Shown one piece after another: positions 36,286 through 45,290 of a stretch of DNA of 64,000 bases. Source of the stretch: Streptomyces sp. CG4 (GTDB lineage Bacteria; Actinomycetota; Actinomycetes; Streptomycetales; Streptomycetaceae); contig NZ_CP163525.1 in assembly GCF_041080655.1 (NCBI RefSeq), positions 434,001-498,000 on the forward strand, given 5' to 3'. Made by a program: the position numbers and the translations under genes. Each line of letters opens with the position of its first letter. Position 1 is the first letter of the stretch. Below the pieces are notes generated by a model. That model was not told the DNA's origin. It worked only from the letters and a program-made list of their open reading frames with translations, and ran no database searches.

Positions 36286-36672
36286 GTGACAGTCACCTAT
36301 GTGCTGGACGGCACGCAGATCAAGACCCTCGAAGACTTCTGGCGTGTCATCGGCGAAGCGGTCAATGGTCCCGGCGGCTATTTCGGCAGAAACCTCGACG
36401 CCTTCGCGGACTGCCTGAGCGGCGGCTTCGGAACGCCGGACGACGGCGACTTCGTCGTGGAGTGGCGGGAGCATCAGGTGTCTCGTGAGCATCTCGGACA
36501 TCCGGAGACCGCTCGCCAGTTGGAGATCCGGCTGTCACGCTGTCACCCGGACAACCGGCCGCAGGTGAGTGCCGAGCTGGCCGAGGCACGCGGCGGGCGC
36601 GGAGCGACCGTGTTCGACTGGCTGACCGAGATCTTCGAGGACCGCGCGCCCGGTGCCCTGCGCCTGAGCTGA
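36286..36672 (+). CDS. Barstar-family ribonuclease inhibitor (orphan)
   Basis: 128 residues with the barstar signature: TYVLDGTQIKTLEDFWRVIGEAV, NGPGGYFGRNLDAFADCLSG and VFDWLTEIFED. The YFG-RNLDAF-D-L core contains the helix that plugs the barnase active site. GTG 36286 is chosen from the family start; no strong Shine-Dalgarno is seen. No barnase-like toxin gene is adjacent, so it may protect against RNases delivered by neighbours or a toxin encoded elsewhere. It reads toward the YqeY gene 43 bases downstream. Confidence 0.9.
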   Translation: MTVTYVLDGTQIKTLEDFWRVIGEAVNGPGGYFGRNLDAFADCLSGGFGTPDDGDFVVEWREHQVSREHLGHPETARQLEIRLSRCHPDNRPQVSAELAEARGGRGATVFDWLTEIFEDRAPGALRLS

Positions 36673-36715
36673 TATCCCGTTGAGGGCCCTGAGTCAGACA
36701 CATAAGGTCGGCCCC

Positions 36716-37078
36716 ATGTCTCTGCGCCTTCAGATGCGTCAAGCCCTTCGTGAAGCCATGCGTGCCCGCGACAAGACCGCGGTGAGCGCCTTGCGTTCCA
36801 CGCTCGCCGTGCTCGACAACGCCGAAGCGGTGCCGGTGGGGGCGGCGGAGCTGCGCGGTGTGGCCATCGAGGAGGCGCCGGTCGGCGTCGGCGTCACCGA
36901 GGCCGCCCGCCGCGAGTTGACCGAGCAGCACATCACCGACCTCGTACGCGCCGAAGTCGAGGAACGGCTCATGCTCGCCGCGCAGTTCACGGCGCCCGCA
37001 CAGGCCGACCGGGCGATCCGGCTCCGCGAGGAGGCCGACGTACTGCTCCGGCTCCTCGACGACCCCGGCACCGCGTAG
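36716..37078 (+). CDS. GatB/YqeY domain protein
   Basis: 120 residues: LRLQMRQALREAMRARDKTAVSALRSTLAVLDNAE matches the YqeY helical domain, and the second half is the QEQIEEL-like TEQHITDLVRAEVEERLMLA region. The family resembles the tail domain of amidotransferase GatB, which contacts tRNA; free-standing copies have unclear function. About 30 residues shorter than full YqeY proteins (~150). It could share a transcript with the barstar gene. Confidence 0.88.
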   Translation: MSLRLQMRQALREAMRARDKTAVSALRSTLAVLDNAEAVPVGAAELRGVAIEEAPVGVGVTEAARRELTEQHITDLVRAEVEERLMLAAQFTAPAQADRAIRLREEADVLLRLLDDPGTA

Positions 37079-37178
37079 CCGCTGCTCGCGGTGCCGGCGG
37101 GCGGCCGGATCTTCATGTACCTCGCCGATACCCAACTGTCCGAATTTCCGAAACAGTTGGGGATCGGGCTTCGGTCGC

Positions 37179-37760
37179 TCAGGCCGTGGCCGAGGACGCC
37201 TCGCGCAGTGTGGCGAGGGCCCGCGTCCACGTCAGCAGTTCGTCGACCAACCCATGCACCTGGGGGACGTGCGACTGCTGCGGTCGGAAGTCGGTGAAGT
37301 TCACGAAGTCCTCGCGCAGCGACAGGGTCACCTGAGGTGCGATGTCCGCCATGCGCAGCACGCCGGCCTGGGCGCGCAGCTTCTGCACCGCCATGACCGC
37401 GCCGAAGATGCCGTAGCCCACATAGCCGACCGGCTTGCCGCCCCACTCCGCATAGAGATAGTCGATGGCGTTGGTCAGGGCAGCCGGCGGGGCGGTGTTG
37501 TACTCGGGTGTGACGATGATGAAGGCGTCGTACGAGCCGATGCGTTCGGCCCAGCGCCTGGTGTGCGGCCGGTCGCCCGGCGCCGTGCGGGCCGGGACCG
37601 CCTCGTCCAGTAGGGGCAGCGCATGGTCCTTCAGGTCCACGAGCTCGAAGTCCGCGGTGTGGCCCGCGTGTTCGGTCGCGAGGTCCCGTACCCACTGGGC
37701 CACCAGGTCGCCCTTTCGGCCGGGACGGGTGCTGCCGATGATGATGCCGATCCTGTTCAC
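37179..37760 (-). CDS. NADPH-dependent FMN reductase family protein
   Basis: 193 residues of flavodoxin fold: IGIIIGSTRPGRKGDLVAQW (FMN phosphate loop), IIVTPEYNTAPPAALTNAIDYL (PEYN motif) and KPVGYVGYGIFGAVMAVQKLR. It likely reduces FMN or quinones with NAD(P)H. GTG 37760 overlaps the sigma factor stop by four bases (GTGA); the longer frame lies inside that gene. It is the effector partner of the ECF41-type factor, consistent with a redox response. Confidence 0.92.
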   Translation of the reverse strand: MNRIGIIIGSTRPGRKGDLVAQWVRDLATEHAGHTADFELVDLKDHALPLLDEAVPARTAPGDRPHTRRWAERIGSYDAFIIVTPEYNTAPPAALTNAIDYLYAEWGGKPVGYVGYGIFGAVMAVQKLRAQAGVLRMADIAPQVTLSLREDFVNFTDFRPQQSHVPQVHGLVDELLTWTRALATLREASSATA

Positions 37761-38743
37761 GTGCGATTCTCCTGATCTGCCGACGGCGCGAGCTGTTGTG
37801 GGGTGACGGCGGGTTCCGGCAGGCCCATGTCCCGGCCGGCCTGCCTTGCCTCGCGCATCAGGGCCCACGCGTCCGCGACGGGGCCCATGTGGGCGAGCTT
37901 GTCGGGGTTGGTGACCGCGCGGATCGTCTGGATCCGGCCGTCGAGAATGTCGAGGGTCCAGGTGTTGAGGACCTTGCCGTCGCGGTCGCGGAAGACGGCG
38001 CCGGGCTGGCCGTTGACCAGGTGGGGGGCCATGACTCCGCCGATGGTGAGGAAGGGGCGGAGGAGTGCGTCGAGCATGTGGCACACCTGGTCCACGCCCT
38101 GGAGTCCCCCGGTCCACTGCGGGGCCTTGCCGCCGCTGTCCGCGACCATCTGGACGTCGGCCGCGAGCAGTTGCCGCAGGCTCTCGACGTTGCCCTCCTT
38201 CAGGGCGTCGAAGAACCGGCCGGCGAGTTCCTCGCGTTCCTTGCGGTCGGCCTCGAACCGGGGCCGACCCGCTTCCATGTGGCGGCGCGCGCGGACGGCG
38301 AGCTGGCGGCAGGCAGCCTCCGAGCGCCCGACGGCCGAGGCGATCTCGGGGAAGCCGAAGGCGAACACCTCCCGCAGCACGAACACCGCCCGTTCGAGCG
38401 GGCTGAGCCGTTCCAGCAGGAGCAGGGCCGCCATGGACAGCGAGTCGGCCAGCTCCGCCGCGTGCTCCGGGTCCTGGTAGGGGTCGGTGAGCAGGGGCTC
38501 GGGGAACCACGGTCCGACGTACTCCTCGCGCCGTACGCGGGCCGAGCGCAGCACGTCGATCGCGATCCGGGTGACCGTGGCCGAGAGATACGCCCTGGTC
38601 GATGCGGGCCGGGTCGGGGAGCGGTCGTAGCGCAGCCAGGTCTCCTGGACCGCGTCCTCGGCCTCGGTCACGCTGCCGAGGATGCGGTAGGCGAGGGAGA
38701 ACAGCAGCGGCCGCAGCTTCTCGAACTCCTCGGCCGGGCTCAC
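37757..38743 (-). CDS. ECF41-type sigma factor (SigJ-like) with C-terminal SnoaL domain
   Basis: 328 residues. Sigma region 2 (LLFSLAYRILGSVTEAEDAVQETWLR) and region 4 (LERAVFVLREVFAFGFPEIASAVGRSEAACRQL) occupy ~1-165. A SnoaL-like domain follows and contains a DGGGK-equivalent (ADSGGKAP) and the signature NPDKLAHMG. In ECF41 factors this extension replaces an anti-sigma factor and tunes core binding. Such factors are paired with a redox or carboxymuconolactone decarboxylase gene, here the FMN reductase. GTG 38743 starts MSPAEEFEKLRP. Confidence 0.94.
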   Translation of the reverse strand: MSPAEEFEKLRPLLFSLAYRILGSVTEAEDAVQETWLRYDRSPTRPASTRAYLSATVTRIAIDVLRSARVRREEYVGPWFPEPLLTDPYQDPEHAAELADSLSMAALLLLERLSPLERAVFVLREVFAFGFPEIASAVGRSEAACRQLAVRARRHMEAGRPRFEADRKEREELAGRFFDALKEGNVESLRQLLAADVQMVADSGGKAPQWTGGLQGVDQVCHMLDALLRPFLTIGGVMAPHLVNGQPGAVFRDRDGKVLNTWTLDILDGRIQTIRAVTNPDKLAHMGPVADAWALMREARQAGRDMGLPEPAVTPQQLAPSADQENRT

Positions 38744-38974
38744 GCGGGCCCCTCCTCGAAACCCTGCCGCCAGGTCGTCATCGTCACCGACACCCGCATG
38801 AGCATCACCTTCCCGGTCCCGAAGTCACTCTCCGAGATCTGGACGAGACAGCTCGGTCGGCTGTGACATGTGTGAGGCTCAATTCATTGCTACTGGGCCG
38901 CAAGTTCGGCTGCAGCCCGCCGCAAGGGCATGGCCGGCGGCCGGGCTTGCGGCCGGTGCCGGCGGCCCCGTGGG

Positions 38975-39712
38975 TCACTTCAGGATGTTGACCGCGCGGG
39001 CGACGACGAGGACCACGGTCACCAGGGACACCGAGGACTGCAGCATCATCAGCATCTTCGACCACCGGGACAGCGGCATGACGTCGGTCGGACTGAAGGC
39101 GGTGGCGTTGGTGAAGGAGAGGTAGAGGTAGTCGAGGAAGGCCGGTTCCCAGTCCGGCGGGGCCACCTCCGGGCTCTGCATCTGTACGAAGAGGAAGTCG
39201 GCGTACTCATGTTGTCCCTGCACCCGGGCCATGGGGCCGCCGCGGTCCCACTCCCAGTACCACAGGGCGAACACGATGACGTTCGTCAGCCAGATGACCC
39301 CGCCGGTCAGCAGCAGCGGGACCGCGTCGGCGCCCCCTCTGCCGCTCACCAGATCACCGACCAGCCGGACCGCCGCCCAGCCGTTGGCCACGCTGATGAC
39401 ACCGGCCAGGGTCAGGCCCAGGTACCGCATCAGTCGGGTCCGGGGTTCCACCCGCCGGGGACTGCCCGCGACCAGGGCGATCAGCAGCGCCAACTCCAGT
39501 GCGGGCAGCGCCCAGGCGGGGTGCAGGAGGATGAGCCGGTGCGGCAGGGTCAGTTGCAGGGCGACGGCCGCCAGGATCACCGCCGTCACCGTCCAGCGGG
39601 GCTCGCCCCGGGTCGCCCGGCGCCAGGCGGGGACCAGTTCGCGCTCACCGCTCTCCAGCAGCCGCTCGATCCTGGCCAGCCGGCTCCGGGCGTCGTCCAT
39701 GTCCTCGTTCAT
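38975..39712 (-). CDS. Membrane protein with DUF1345/ion-channel-like C-terminus
   Basis: 245 residues. A charged cytoplasmic N-terminus (ARIERLLESGERELVPAWRR) precedes four or five membrane helices. The segment LDYLYLSFTNATAFSPTDVMPLS then VTVVLVVARAVNIL resembles the pore-loop and last helix of two-TM potassium channels, although the TVGYG filter is absent (TNATAFSPTD instead). DUF1345 is the closest family by eye. ATG 39712 is chosen from the conserved N-terminal pattern. Transport function is not established. Confidence 0.75.
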   Translation of the reverse strand: MNEDMDDARSRLARIERLLESGERELVPAWRRATRGEPRWTVTAVILAAVALQLTLPHRLILLHPAWALPALELALLIALVAGSPRRVEPRTRLMRYLGLTLAGVISVANGWAAVRLVGDLVSGRGGADAVPLLLTGGVIWLTNVIVFALWYWEWDRGGPMARVQGQHEYADFLFVQMQSPEVAPPDWEPAFLDYLYLSFTNATAFSPTDVMPLSRWSKMLMMLQSSVSLVTVVLVVARAVNILK

Positions 39713-39863
39713 GACGAGGATTGTCCCGGTCGGATGTCTGCCGACGAGCGCCGGGACCGGGCGCGGGCGCGTGGGCATCGGCTGCGTCGGTTCAGGGCTG
39801 GGTGTGGGGCCGTAGGCGGGCGGGAGCGGGTCCGTGACCTGGGCCGAGGGATCGGCCCACGGC

Positions 39864-39924
39864 CGGCGGCAGCGGGGCCACGTCGGCCTGAGCGGGGGCT
39901 GCCGACGTGGCCCCGCTGCCGCCG
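39864..39924 (-). terminator. Very long hairpin downstream of satP
   Basis: A perfect 24-bp stem (39864-39887 pairs with 39901-39924) with a 13-base loop begins 13 bases past the satP stop. An imperfect outer stem (GTGACCTGGGCC near 39835 with GGCCCGGTCAC near 39927) extends it toward 36 pairs. There is no T-tract. Confidence 0.85.
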
Positions 39925-39936
39925 GGCCCGGTCACC

Positions 39937-40602
39937 TCAGGCGGGCCCTTCGTCGCGCGCCTGTGGGGCCGCACCGGGCCGGCGCGGGCCGACGGGGAGC
40001 ACGGTGCGGGCATGTGTCTCGTTGATGACGGTCGCCGCCGACGCGTACCAGGCGGCGAGCCCCGTCGCGATGCCGAACCATCCGCCCACCTGGGTCATGA
40101 CGTGCGGCTCCGCGCCCGTCTGGAAGGCGCCGATCGCCAGGAGGAGGAAGGTGAGCGTGAGCAGCGCCAGCACCACGAGCACGGCGAGGCTGACACGCAG
40201 CGCCGCGACGGTCATGTAGGCCGTGAAGATCGCCCAGCCGAGCAGGAACAGGCCCAGCGAGTTGTGCGAGTCGCCGGCGAGCGCCAGGCGCGGCGCGATC
40301 CACCAGTAGGACAGCCAGAAGGCGGCGAAGGACACGAACGCCGTCGCACCGAAGGTGTTGCCGCGGCGGAATTCCATGAGACCCGCCGCGAACTGGGCGA
40401 GGCCGCCGTAGAACGCGGCCAGGCCCAGCACGGGGATGATGGCGGCGCTCTCCTTCAGCAGGTTGGTGTTGATGATCGAGAGCAGCAGCGTGGTCAGGGC
40501 GAAGCCCGCCAGGCCCAGCGGGGCCGGGTCGCCCCATACCGCGGGGCGCGGGTCTCCCGCGGGTGGCGGCTCCGGGTGGCGGCTCCTCGTGTCCTCGTTC
40601 AT
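39937..40602 (-). CDS. Acetate/succinate uptake transporter, SatP/YaaH family
   Basis: 221 residues, six transmembrane helices. The entry motif DPAPLGLAGFALTT corresponds to the family NPAPLGL signature, and AFYGGLAQFAAGLMEFRRGNTFGATAF to the second conserved block. These are hexameric channels or symporters for acetate and other small carboxylates. ATG 40602 follows GAAGGG. The C-terminal ~25 residues are charged and cytosolic. It is monocistronic, ending at a 24-bp hairpin. Confidence 0.93.
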   Translation of the reverse strand: MNEDTRSRHPEPPPAGDPRPAVWGDPAPLGLAGFALTTLLLSIINTNLLKESAAIIPVLGLAAFYGGLAQFAAGLMEFRRGNTFGATAFVSFAAFWLSYWWIAPRLALAGDSHNSLGLFLLGWAIFTAYMTVAALRVSLAVLVVLALLTLTFLLLAIGAFQTGAEPHVMTQVGGWFGIATGLAAWYASAATVINETHARTVLPVGPRRPGAAPQARDEGPA

Positions 40603-40787
40603 GACCGGCATCCCTTCGACCAGAGCAGAGGACCAGCAGCCGATGCTCACCGAGCCCACGAACGTGCTGGTCGGAACCCCTGGGCGGGCTGACGACACCC
40701 GAGGTGTCGCCTGCTCCCACCTTTACGAAAAGTACCCATTTGTCGCATTCGTTAGGCCTTTCGCGGCTCGTTTGTCGCCTCGGCGGA

Positions 40788-41408
40788 TCAGCCGGCCGTA
40801 CTCGCCACCACAAGGCCGAAGCCGATCAGGACGACGCCCGTGGCACGGCCGAGCGCCCCGCGGATCCGTGGATTCCGCAGGACCGGCCCGGTCTTGGACA
40901 GCAACAGCGTGTAACTCCCCAGCCAGGCGACGGTCAGGGCGACATGCAGCAGGACGAGGAGGGTCATCGCCCAGGCGGCCGACAGCTGCGGCGGGGCCAG
41001 CGTGGGGAGCAGGCCGGTGTAGAAGACGGCGATCTTCGGGCTGAGGACATTGCCGATCAGGCCGGTCCGCCAGGCGTTACCGGCTCTGCCGCAGGTGCCG
41101 GGCTCCGGCAGGGCAGATGCGGCGTCGCGGTGCCGGCGCAGGGACTGTACGCCGAGAAACACCAGGTATCCGGCGCCGAGCAGCTTGACGACCAGGTAGG
41201 CCATCGGTGCCGCGGCGAGCGCGGCCGCGAGCCCGGCCACGGTCAGCGCGCCCCAGAGCAGCAGCCCGGTCGCTATTCCGAGGACGGCCCGGAACGCGTC
41301 CGCGGGGCCCGCCACCAGGGCCCGGCGGGTCACGACCGCCATGTCCGGTCCGGGCACGATGGTCAGCAGGCCGAGCACGCCGAGTGCGGCCACGAGGTGG
41401 GTCAGCAT
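40788..41408 (-). CDS. LysE/RhtB-family amino acid exporter
   Basis: 206 residues with six predicted helices. VPGPDMAVVTRRALVAGPADAF is the N-terminal signature and WRTGLIGNVLSPKIAVFY the mid-protein N-P-K motif. The family exports amino acids such as lysine, homoserine or threonine. It lies 116 bases after the diaminopropionate ammonia-lyase-like gene on the same strand, so the two may act on the same amino acid (inference). ATG 41408. Confidence 0.92.
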   Translation of the reverse strand: MLTHLVAALGVLGLLTIVPGPDMAVVTRRALVAGPADAFRAVLGIATGLLLWGALTVAGLAAALAAAPMAYLVVKLLGAGYLVFLGVQSLRRHRDAASALPEPGTCGRAGNAWRTGLIGNVLSPKIAVFYTGLLPTLAPPQLSAAWAMTLLVLLHVALTVAWLGSYTLLLSKTGPVLRNPRIRGALGRATGVVLIGFGLVVASTAG

Positions 41409-41524
41409 GCTCCCGACCTCCTCATCCGGCGGGTGACCTGCGAGGACAGGGGACGATCGACATGCGGGGAGGGCATACGGACACGGTGGTTCAACTCAGA
41501 TGGGGTCCTTCAGGTGTCGACTTC

Positions 41525-42646
41525 TCACTGACCGGAGGTGTGGTGCGGGTTGGCGGACGCGCCTTCGGTGTTCAGCAGCACGACCACCGAGGTCGCGTCG
41601 AGCCCGAGGGCCCTACGGCGCTCAGCTGCGCCCGCGCCGCCGAGCAGCGTGCGGAGGCCGGCCAGCGCGGCCGCCCCACAGGGGCCCGAGGAGACACCGA
41701 GGGCCGCGAGACGGGCGGCCGCGCCGGCGGCGGCGGATTCCGGGACGGCGACGGCGGCGTCCAGCCCGCCCTGCACGTAGGGCCAGGCGAGGCTCGACGG
41801 GGTACCGCAGTTCAACCCGGCCATGACGGTCTCGCCGGTCGGGACGCTGACCGCCGCACCCCGGACGAGGCCGGCGAGGACACAGGCCGCGGCCTCCGGT
41901 TCCACCGCCAGCAGCGCCGGAGCACCTCCGCGGTCGCGGCTGCGGTAGTGGGTGACGACGGCCTGGGCCAGTGATCCCACGCCCACCGGGATGGAGACGA
42001 GATCGGGTCCTTCGCTCAGACCCAGGGCCGCCAATTGCTCGTCGATCTCGGCGCAGAGCGTGGAGTAGCCCTCGACGATCCACCCAGGGATCCGTTCATA
42101 GCCCGGCCAGGCGCTGTCCTGCACCAGGACCGCGTCCCGTGCGGCGGCCGCCTCGGCGGCACGCCGCACAGCCTCGTCGTACGTCCCCGCTACGGCGGTG
42201 ACCTCCGCCCCCTCACCCACGATCGCCGCGACGGCCCGCTGATGCACGCCCGCGGGAACGAAGACGTGGGCGTGCTGCCCGTGCAGACGGGCCGTCCGGG
42301 CCACCGCACGGCCGTGATTGCCCTCGGTGGCGGTCACCAGAGTGACCGGACCCGGCCCCCTGCCGCTCCCCGCCAGCTCGCCGAGCAGGCGATGCACCGC
42401 CCACGAGACACCGAGCGCCTTGAACGCAGGCAGGCCCAGACGACACGACTCGTCTTTCACGAAGACCCGACCGACCGCCAACTCCCCCGCAAGTACGGGG
42501 AGCTCGATCAGCGGAGTGGGCGCGTACCCGGACAGCGCGGCATGGAAGTCCCGGACCTCGGCGGGTGCGGGTGCGCAGCGCCAGGTGCGGGCGCCGGGTC
42601 GCACCGTCCAGGGCGGCGTCGGGAGGGCGGAGACGTTCTCGGACAC
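41525..42646 (-). CDS. PLP-dependent diaminopropionate ammonia-lyase-like enzyme
   Basis: 373 residues, fold type II. The PLP lysine is in LPAFKALG (Lys76), VTATEGNHGRAVA binds the cofactor phosphate side, SIPVGVGSLAQAVVTHYR is the glycine loop, and MAGLNCGTPSSLAWP matches diaminopropionate ammonia-lyases, which convert 2,3-diaminopropionate to pyruvate and ammonia. It is about 25 residues shorter than the E. coli enzyme. The neighbouring LysE exporter and divergent LysR regulator suggest a detoxification or catabolic unit for an unusual amino acid. Confidence 0.85.
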   Translation of the reverse strand: MSENVSALPTPPWTVRPGARTWRCAPAPAEVRDFHAALSGYAPTPLIELPVLAGELAVGRVFVKDESCRLGLPAFKALGVSWAVHRLLGELAGSGRGPGPVTLVTATEGNHGRAVARTARLHGQHAHVFVPAGVHQRAVAAIVGEGAEVTAVAGTYDEAVRRAAEAAAARDAVLVQDSAWPGYERIPGWIVEGYSTLCAEIDEQLAALGLSEGPDLVSIPVGVGSLAQAVVTHYRSRDRGGAPALLAVEPEAAACVLAGLVRGAAVSVPTGETVMAGLNCGTPSSLAWPYVQGGLDAAVAVPESAAAGAAARLAALGVSSGPCGAAALAGLRTLLGGAGAAERRRALGLDATSVVVLLNTEGASANPHHTSGQ

Positions 42647-42767
42647 CTGAACAGGGTCCGATGGGCGCCTGCGGTCGGTCCAGCGAATGTTTCCGACCTA
42701 TAGTCGTCGAAGAATCCGATCAATCAGATCAGTCATCGGGGCTGTACGACGAGGAGGGTCGCCGGCG

Positions 42768-43688
42768 ATGTTCGACCTGCACCGGCTGCGTCTCCTGCGC
42801 GAACTCAAGCACCGCGGCACCCTGGCGGCCGTCGCCGCGGCGCTGTCCTACGCCCCGTCCTCCGTCTCCCAGCAGCTGTCCCAGCTGGAGGCCGAAGCCG
42901 GCGTCCCCCTGCTGGAACCGGTGGGGCGGCGGGTACGGCTGACCGAGCAGGCCGAGATCCTCGTCGCCCACACGGAGGCGGTCCTGGAGCGACTGGAGCG
43001 GGCGGAGGCGGACATCGCCGCATCGCTGTCCGCTCTGTCCGGCACCCTGCGTATCGCGTCGTTCCAGACGGCCGCCCTGGCCCTGGTCCCGACCGCGCTG
43101 GGGCTGCTGCGCGAGCGGCACCCCGGCCTGCGGGTCCATGTCACCCACCGGGAGCCGGAGCTCGCGCTGCCCGGCCTGCAGGCCCGCGACTTCGATCTGG
43201 TCCTCGCCGAGGAGTACCCGGGCATTCCCCATCAACGGCCCGCCGAACTGGAGCAGGAGGACCTGCTCGACGACGCTCTGCACCTCGCGCTGCCCGAACC
43301 CGCCGAACAGCCGGACACCCGGGGTCCGATGGCGGTGCTGCGCTCACTCGCCGACCATCCCTGGGTGATGGAGCCCGAGGGCACGGCCGCCCGGCACTGG
43401 GCCATGACCCTGTGCCGCACCGCAGGCTTCGAACCCGACGTACGGTTCGAGACCACCGACCTCCTGCTCCACCTCCGTCTCGTCGAGCAGAAGCACGCCG
43501 CCGCCTTCCTTCCCGCCCTGGTCTGGGACGGCCGCCGGCCGAGCGTGGACCTGCGGCAACTCCCCCGCGGCCGTCGCACCCGCCGCATCTTCACCGTCGT
43601 ACGCCGGGGCGGCAGCGAGCACCCCGCGATCGTCGCCTGCCGGGCGGCCCTCCAGCGTGCGGTCGCCCTGCGTCCCCCTCTGCCGTAG
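42768..43688 (+). CDS. LysR-family transcriptional regulator
   Basis: 306 residues. The N-terminal winged HTH is FDLHRLRLLRELKHRGTLAAV, then LSYAPSSVSQQLSQLEAEAG. The effector domain begins GTLRIASFQTAALALVPTAL. ATG 42768 follows GAGGAGGG. It is divergent from the ammonia-lyase gene with 121 bases between them, containing TTCCGAC and GTCGTCGAA half-sites around CTATA (42690-42710). It likely controls the lyase and perhaps lysE in response to an amino acid. Confidence 0.93.
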   Translation: MFDLHRLRLLRELKHRGTLAAVAAALSYAPSSVSQQLSQLEAEAGVPLLEPVGRRVRLTEQAEILVAHTEAVLERLERAEADIAASLSALSGTLRIASFQTAALALVPTALGLLRERHPGLRVHVTHREPELALPGLQARDFDLVLAEEYPGIPHQRPAELEQEDLLDDALHLALPEPAEQPDTRGPMAVLRSLADHPWVMEPEGTAARHWAMTLCRTAGFEPDVRFETTDLLLHLRLVEQKHAAAFLPALVWDGRRPSVDLRQLPRGRRTRRIFTVVRRGGSEHPAIVACRAALQRAVALRPPLP

Positions 43689-43708
43689 CACCCCCCGCAT
43701 GCCGGTGT

Positions 43709-45160
43709 TCAGGGCTCGCGGTGCTCGTGGGCCGCCTGCTCCAGCGCCGCAGCCTCCGCCTGGGCCAGGCGGGTCTCGGCGGCCACGTCGATCGAGCGGG
43801 TCAGCCACCAGTACAGCAGCGCGGAGACCGGCAGCCCGATGAACAGCGAGATGTCGGCGCCGCCGAGGGCCTTGGCGGCGGGGCCGACGTACAGGGTGCC
43901 CACGGAGAAGAAGGGGATCATGCCGGCGAAGCCGACGACGTACGCGATGATCCCGTGCCAGCCCCAACGGCCGTAGATGCCACGGGGGTTGAAGATCTCC
44001 GCGATGGCGTAGTGCCCGCGGCGCACGACGTAGTAGTCCATCAGGTTCACCGCGGTCCACGGGATGAACAGATAGAGCACCAGTAGCAGGAAGTTGTTGA
44101 AGTTCTCCAGGAAGTTCGCGGTCGCGGCCAGCGCGCCGACCAGGGAGAGCGCGGCGGTCAGGCCGATGGTGACCAGCCGTACGCCCAGGGTCGGCCGCAC
44201 CCGCTTGAACGAGTCGATGGCGCTGATGAGGGTCAGCGAACCGCCGTACATGTTCAGCGCGGTGACGGACACCAGGCCCAGGGCGGCGAAGAGCAGCACG
44301 ATGGCGCCGAAGCCGCTGAACACCTTGTCGCCGGCGGCGTTGATCGACTTGATGGTCTCGAAGTCCTTGCCCGCCCAGGCGGCCAGCAGCGCGCCGAGGA
44401 CCATCAGCCAGATGCCGCCGAACGCGGAGCCGAAGTACGTCCAGTAGAAGGTCTTGCGGACCGTCACGTCCGGCGGGAGGTAGCGCGAGTAGTCGGAGAC
44501 GTAGATGGCCCAGCTGATCTGGTAGCCGGCGACCACGCCGAACTGGGCGAGGAACGGCGTCCACTTGAAGGCGCCGAGGTCGAAGGAGCCCGCCGGGTAG
44601 TGCAGGGTGACGAGGACGCCCACGGTGAAGATCCCGAAGATGACCAGGAAGGCGTACGTCAGGATCCGCTCGGCCTTGTGGATGATGTCGTAGCCCACCA
44701 GCGCGATGACGAGCGCGACCACGGTGACCACGACCACCCACAGCTTCACGCTGCCGTGCACCGTGGTGTGCAGGGAGTCGGCGGCGAGGATGCTGTTGAA
44801 GACGTTGAACCCCGCGTACTGCACATAGGCGAAGAGCCACACCAGGAGGGCACCGACGTAACCGAACTGGGGGCGCGACTGGATCATCTGCGGCAGGCCC
44901 AGCTGGGGGCCCTGTGCCGAGTGGAAGGCCATGAAGAAGGTGCCGAGGACGGTGCCGGCGACGATGGCCAGCAGGGACCAGATCAGGTTGCCGCCCCCGG
45001 TGATGCTGATCAGGCCCACGGCCAGGGTCGCGATCTGGGCGTTGGACATGAACCACAGCGGGCCCAGATGCCAGAGCTTGCCGTGCCGTTCGTCGAGGGG
45101 GACGTAGTCGATGGACCTGATCTCCAGGCCGGACACCCTCGGCTCCGCTGATGTGCTCAT
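43709..45160 (-). CDS. NCS1-family nucleobase/hydantoin:cation symporter
   Basis: 483 residues, about twelve helices. RSIDYVPLDERHGKLWHLGPLWF opens the transporter, and QGPQLGLPQMIQSRPQFGY and SWAIYVSDYSRYLP are NCS1 signatures. MDYYVVRRGHYAIAEIF comes near the C-terminus. The family imports purines, pyrimidines, hydantoins or thiamine precursors with H+ or Na+. ATG 45160 follows GGGAGG; the longer frame lacks a site. No catabolic gene is adjacent, so the substrate is open. Confidence 0.94.
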   Translation of the reverse strand: MSTSAEPRVSGLEIRSIDYVPLDERHGKLWHLGPLWFMSNAQIATLAVGLISITGGGNLIWSLLAIVAGTVLGTFFMAFHSAQGPQLGLPQMIQSRPQFGYVGALLVWLFAYVQYAGFNVFNSILAADSLHTTVHGSVKLWVVVVTVVALVIALVGYDIIHKAERILTYAFLVIFGIFTVGVLVTLHYPAGSFDLGAFKWTPFLAQFGVVAGYQISWAIYVSDYSRYLPPDVTVRKTFYWTYFGSAFGGIWLMVLGALLAAWAGKDFETIKSINAAGDKVFSGFGAIVLLFAALGLVSVTALNMYGGSLTLISAIDSFKRVRPTLGVRLVTIGLTAALSLVGALAATANFLENFNNFLLLVLYLFIPWTAVNLMDYYVVRRGHYAIAEIFNPRGIYGRWGWHGIIAYVVGFAGMIPFFSVGTLYVGPAAKALGGADISLFIGLPVSALLYWWLTRSIDVAAETRLAQAEAAALEQAAHEHREP

Positions 45161-45290
45161 GACGCCTCCCGGCGGCCGGTCTGCCTCTGGACACATTGTT
45201 CTCCGAGGCGGACGCGGTGACGAGTGGTGCGGCGCGAGTTGCCGGGTTCGAGGCCGGGCGTCCCGCCGCTCGGCGCCGCCGTGGGCGCGT

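Noticed and set aside
38799..38867. Short plus-strand peptide MSITFPVPKSLSEIW... ending at a TGA
   Set aside because: Only ~23 residues, no ribosome binding site and no recognisable family; not enough for a gene or remnant call.
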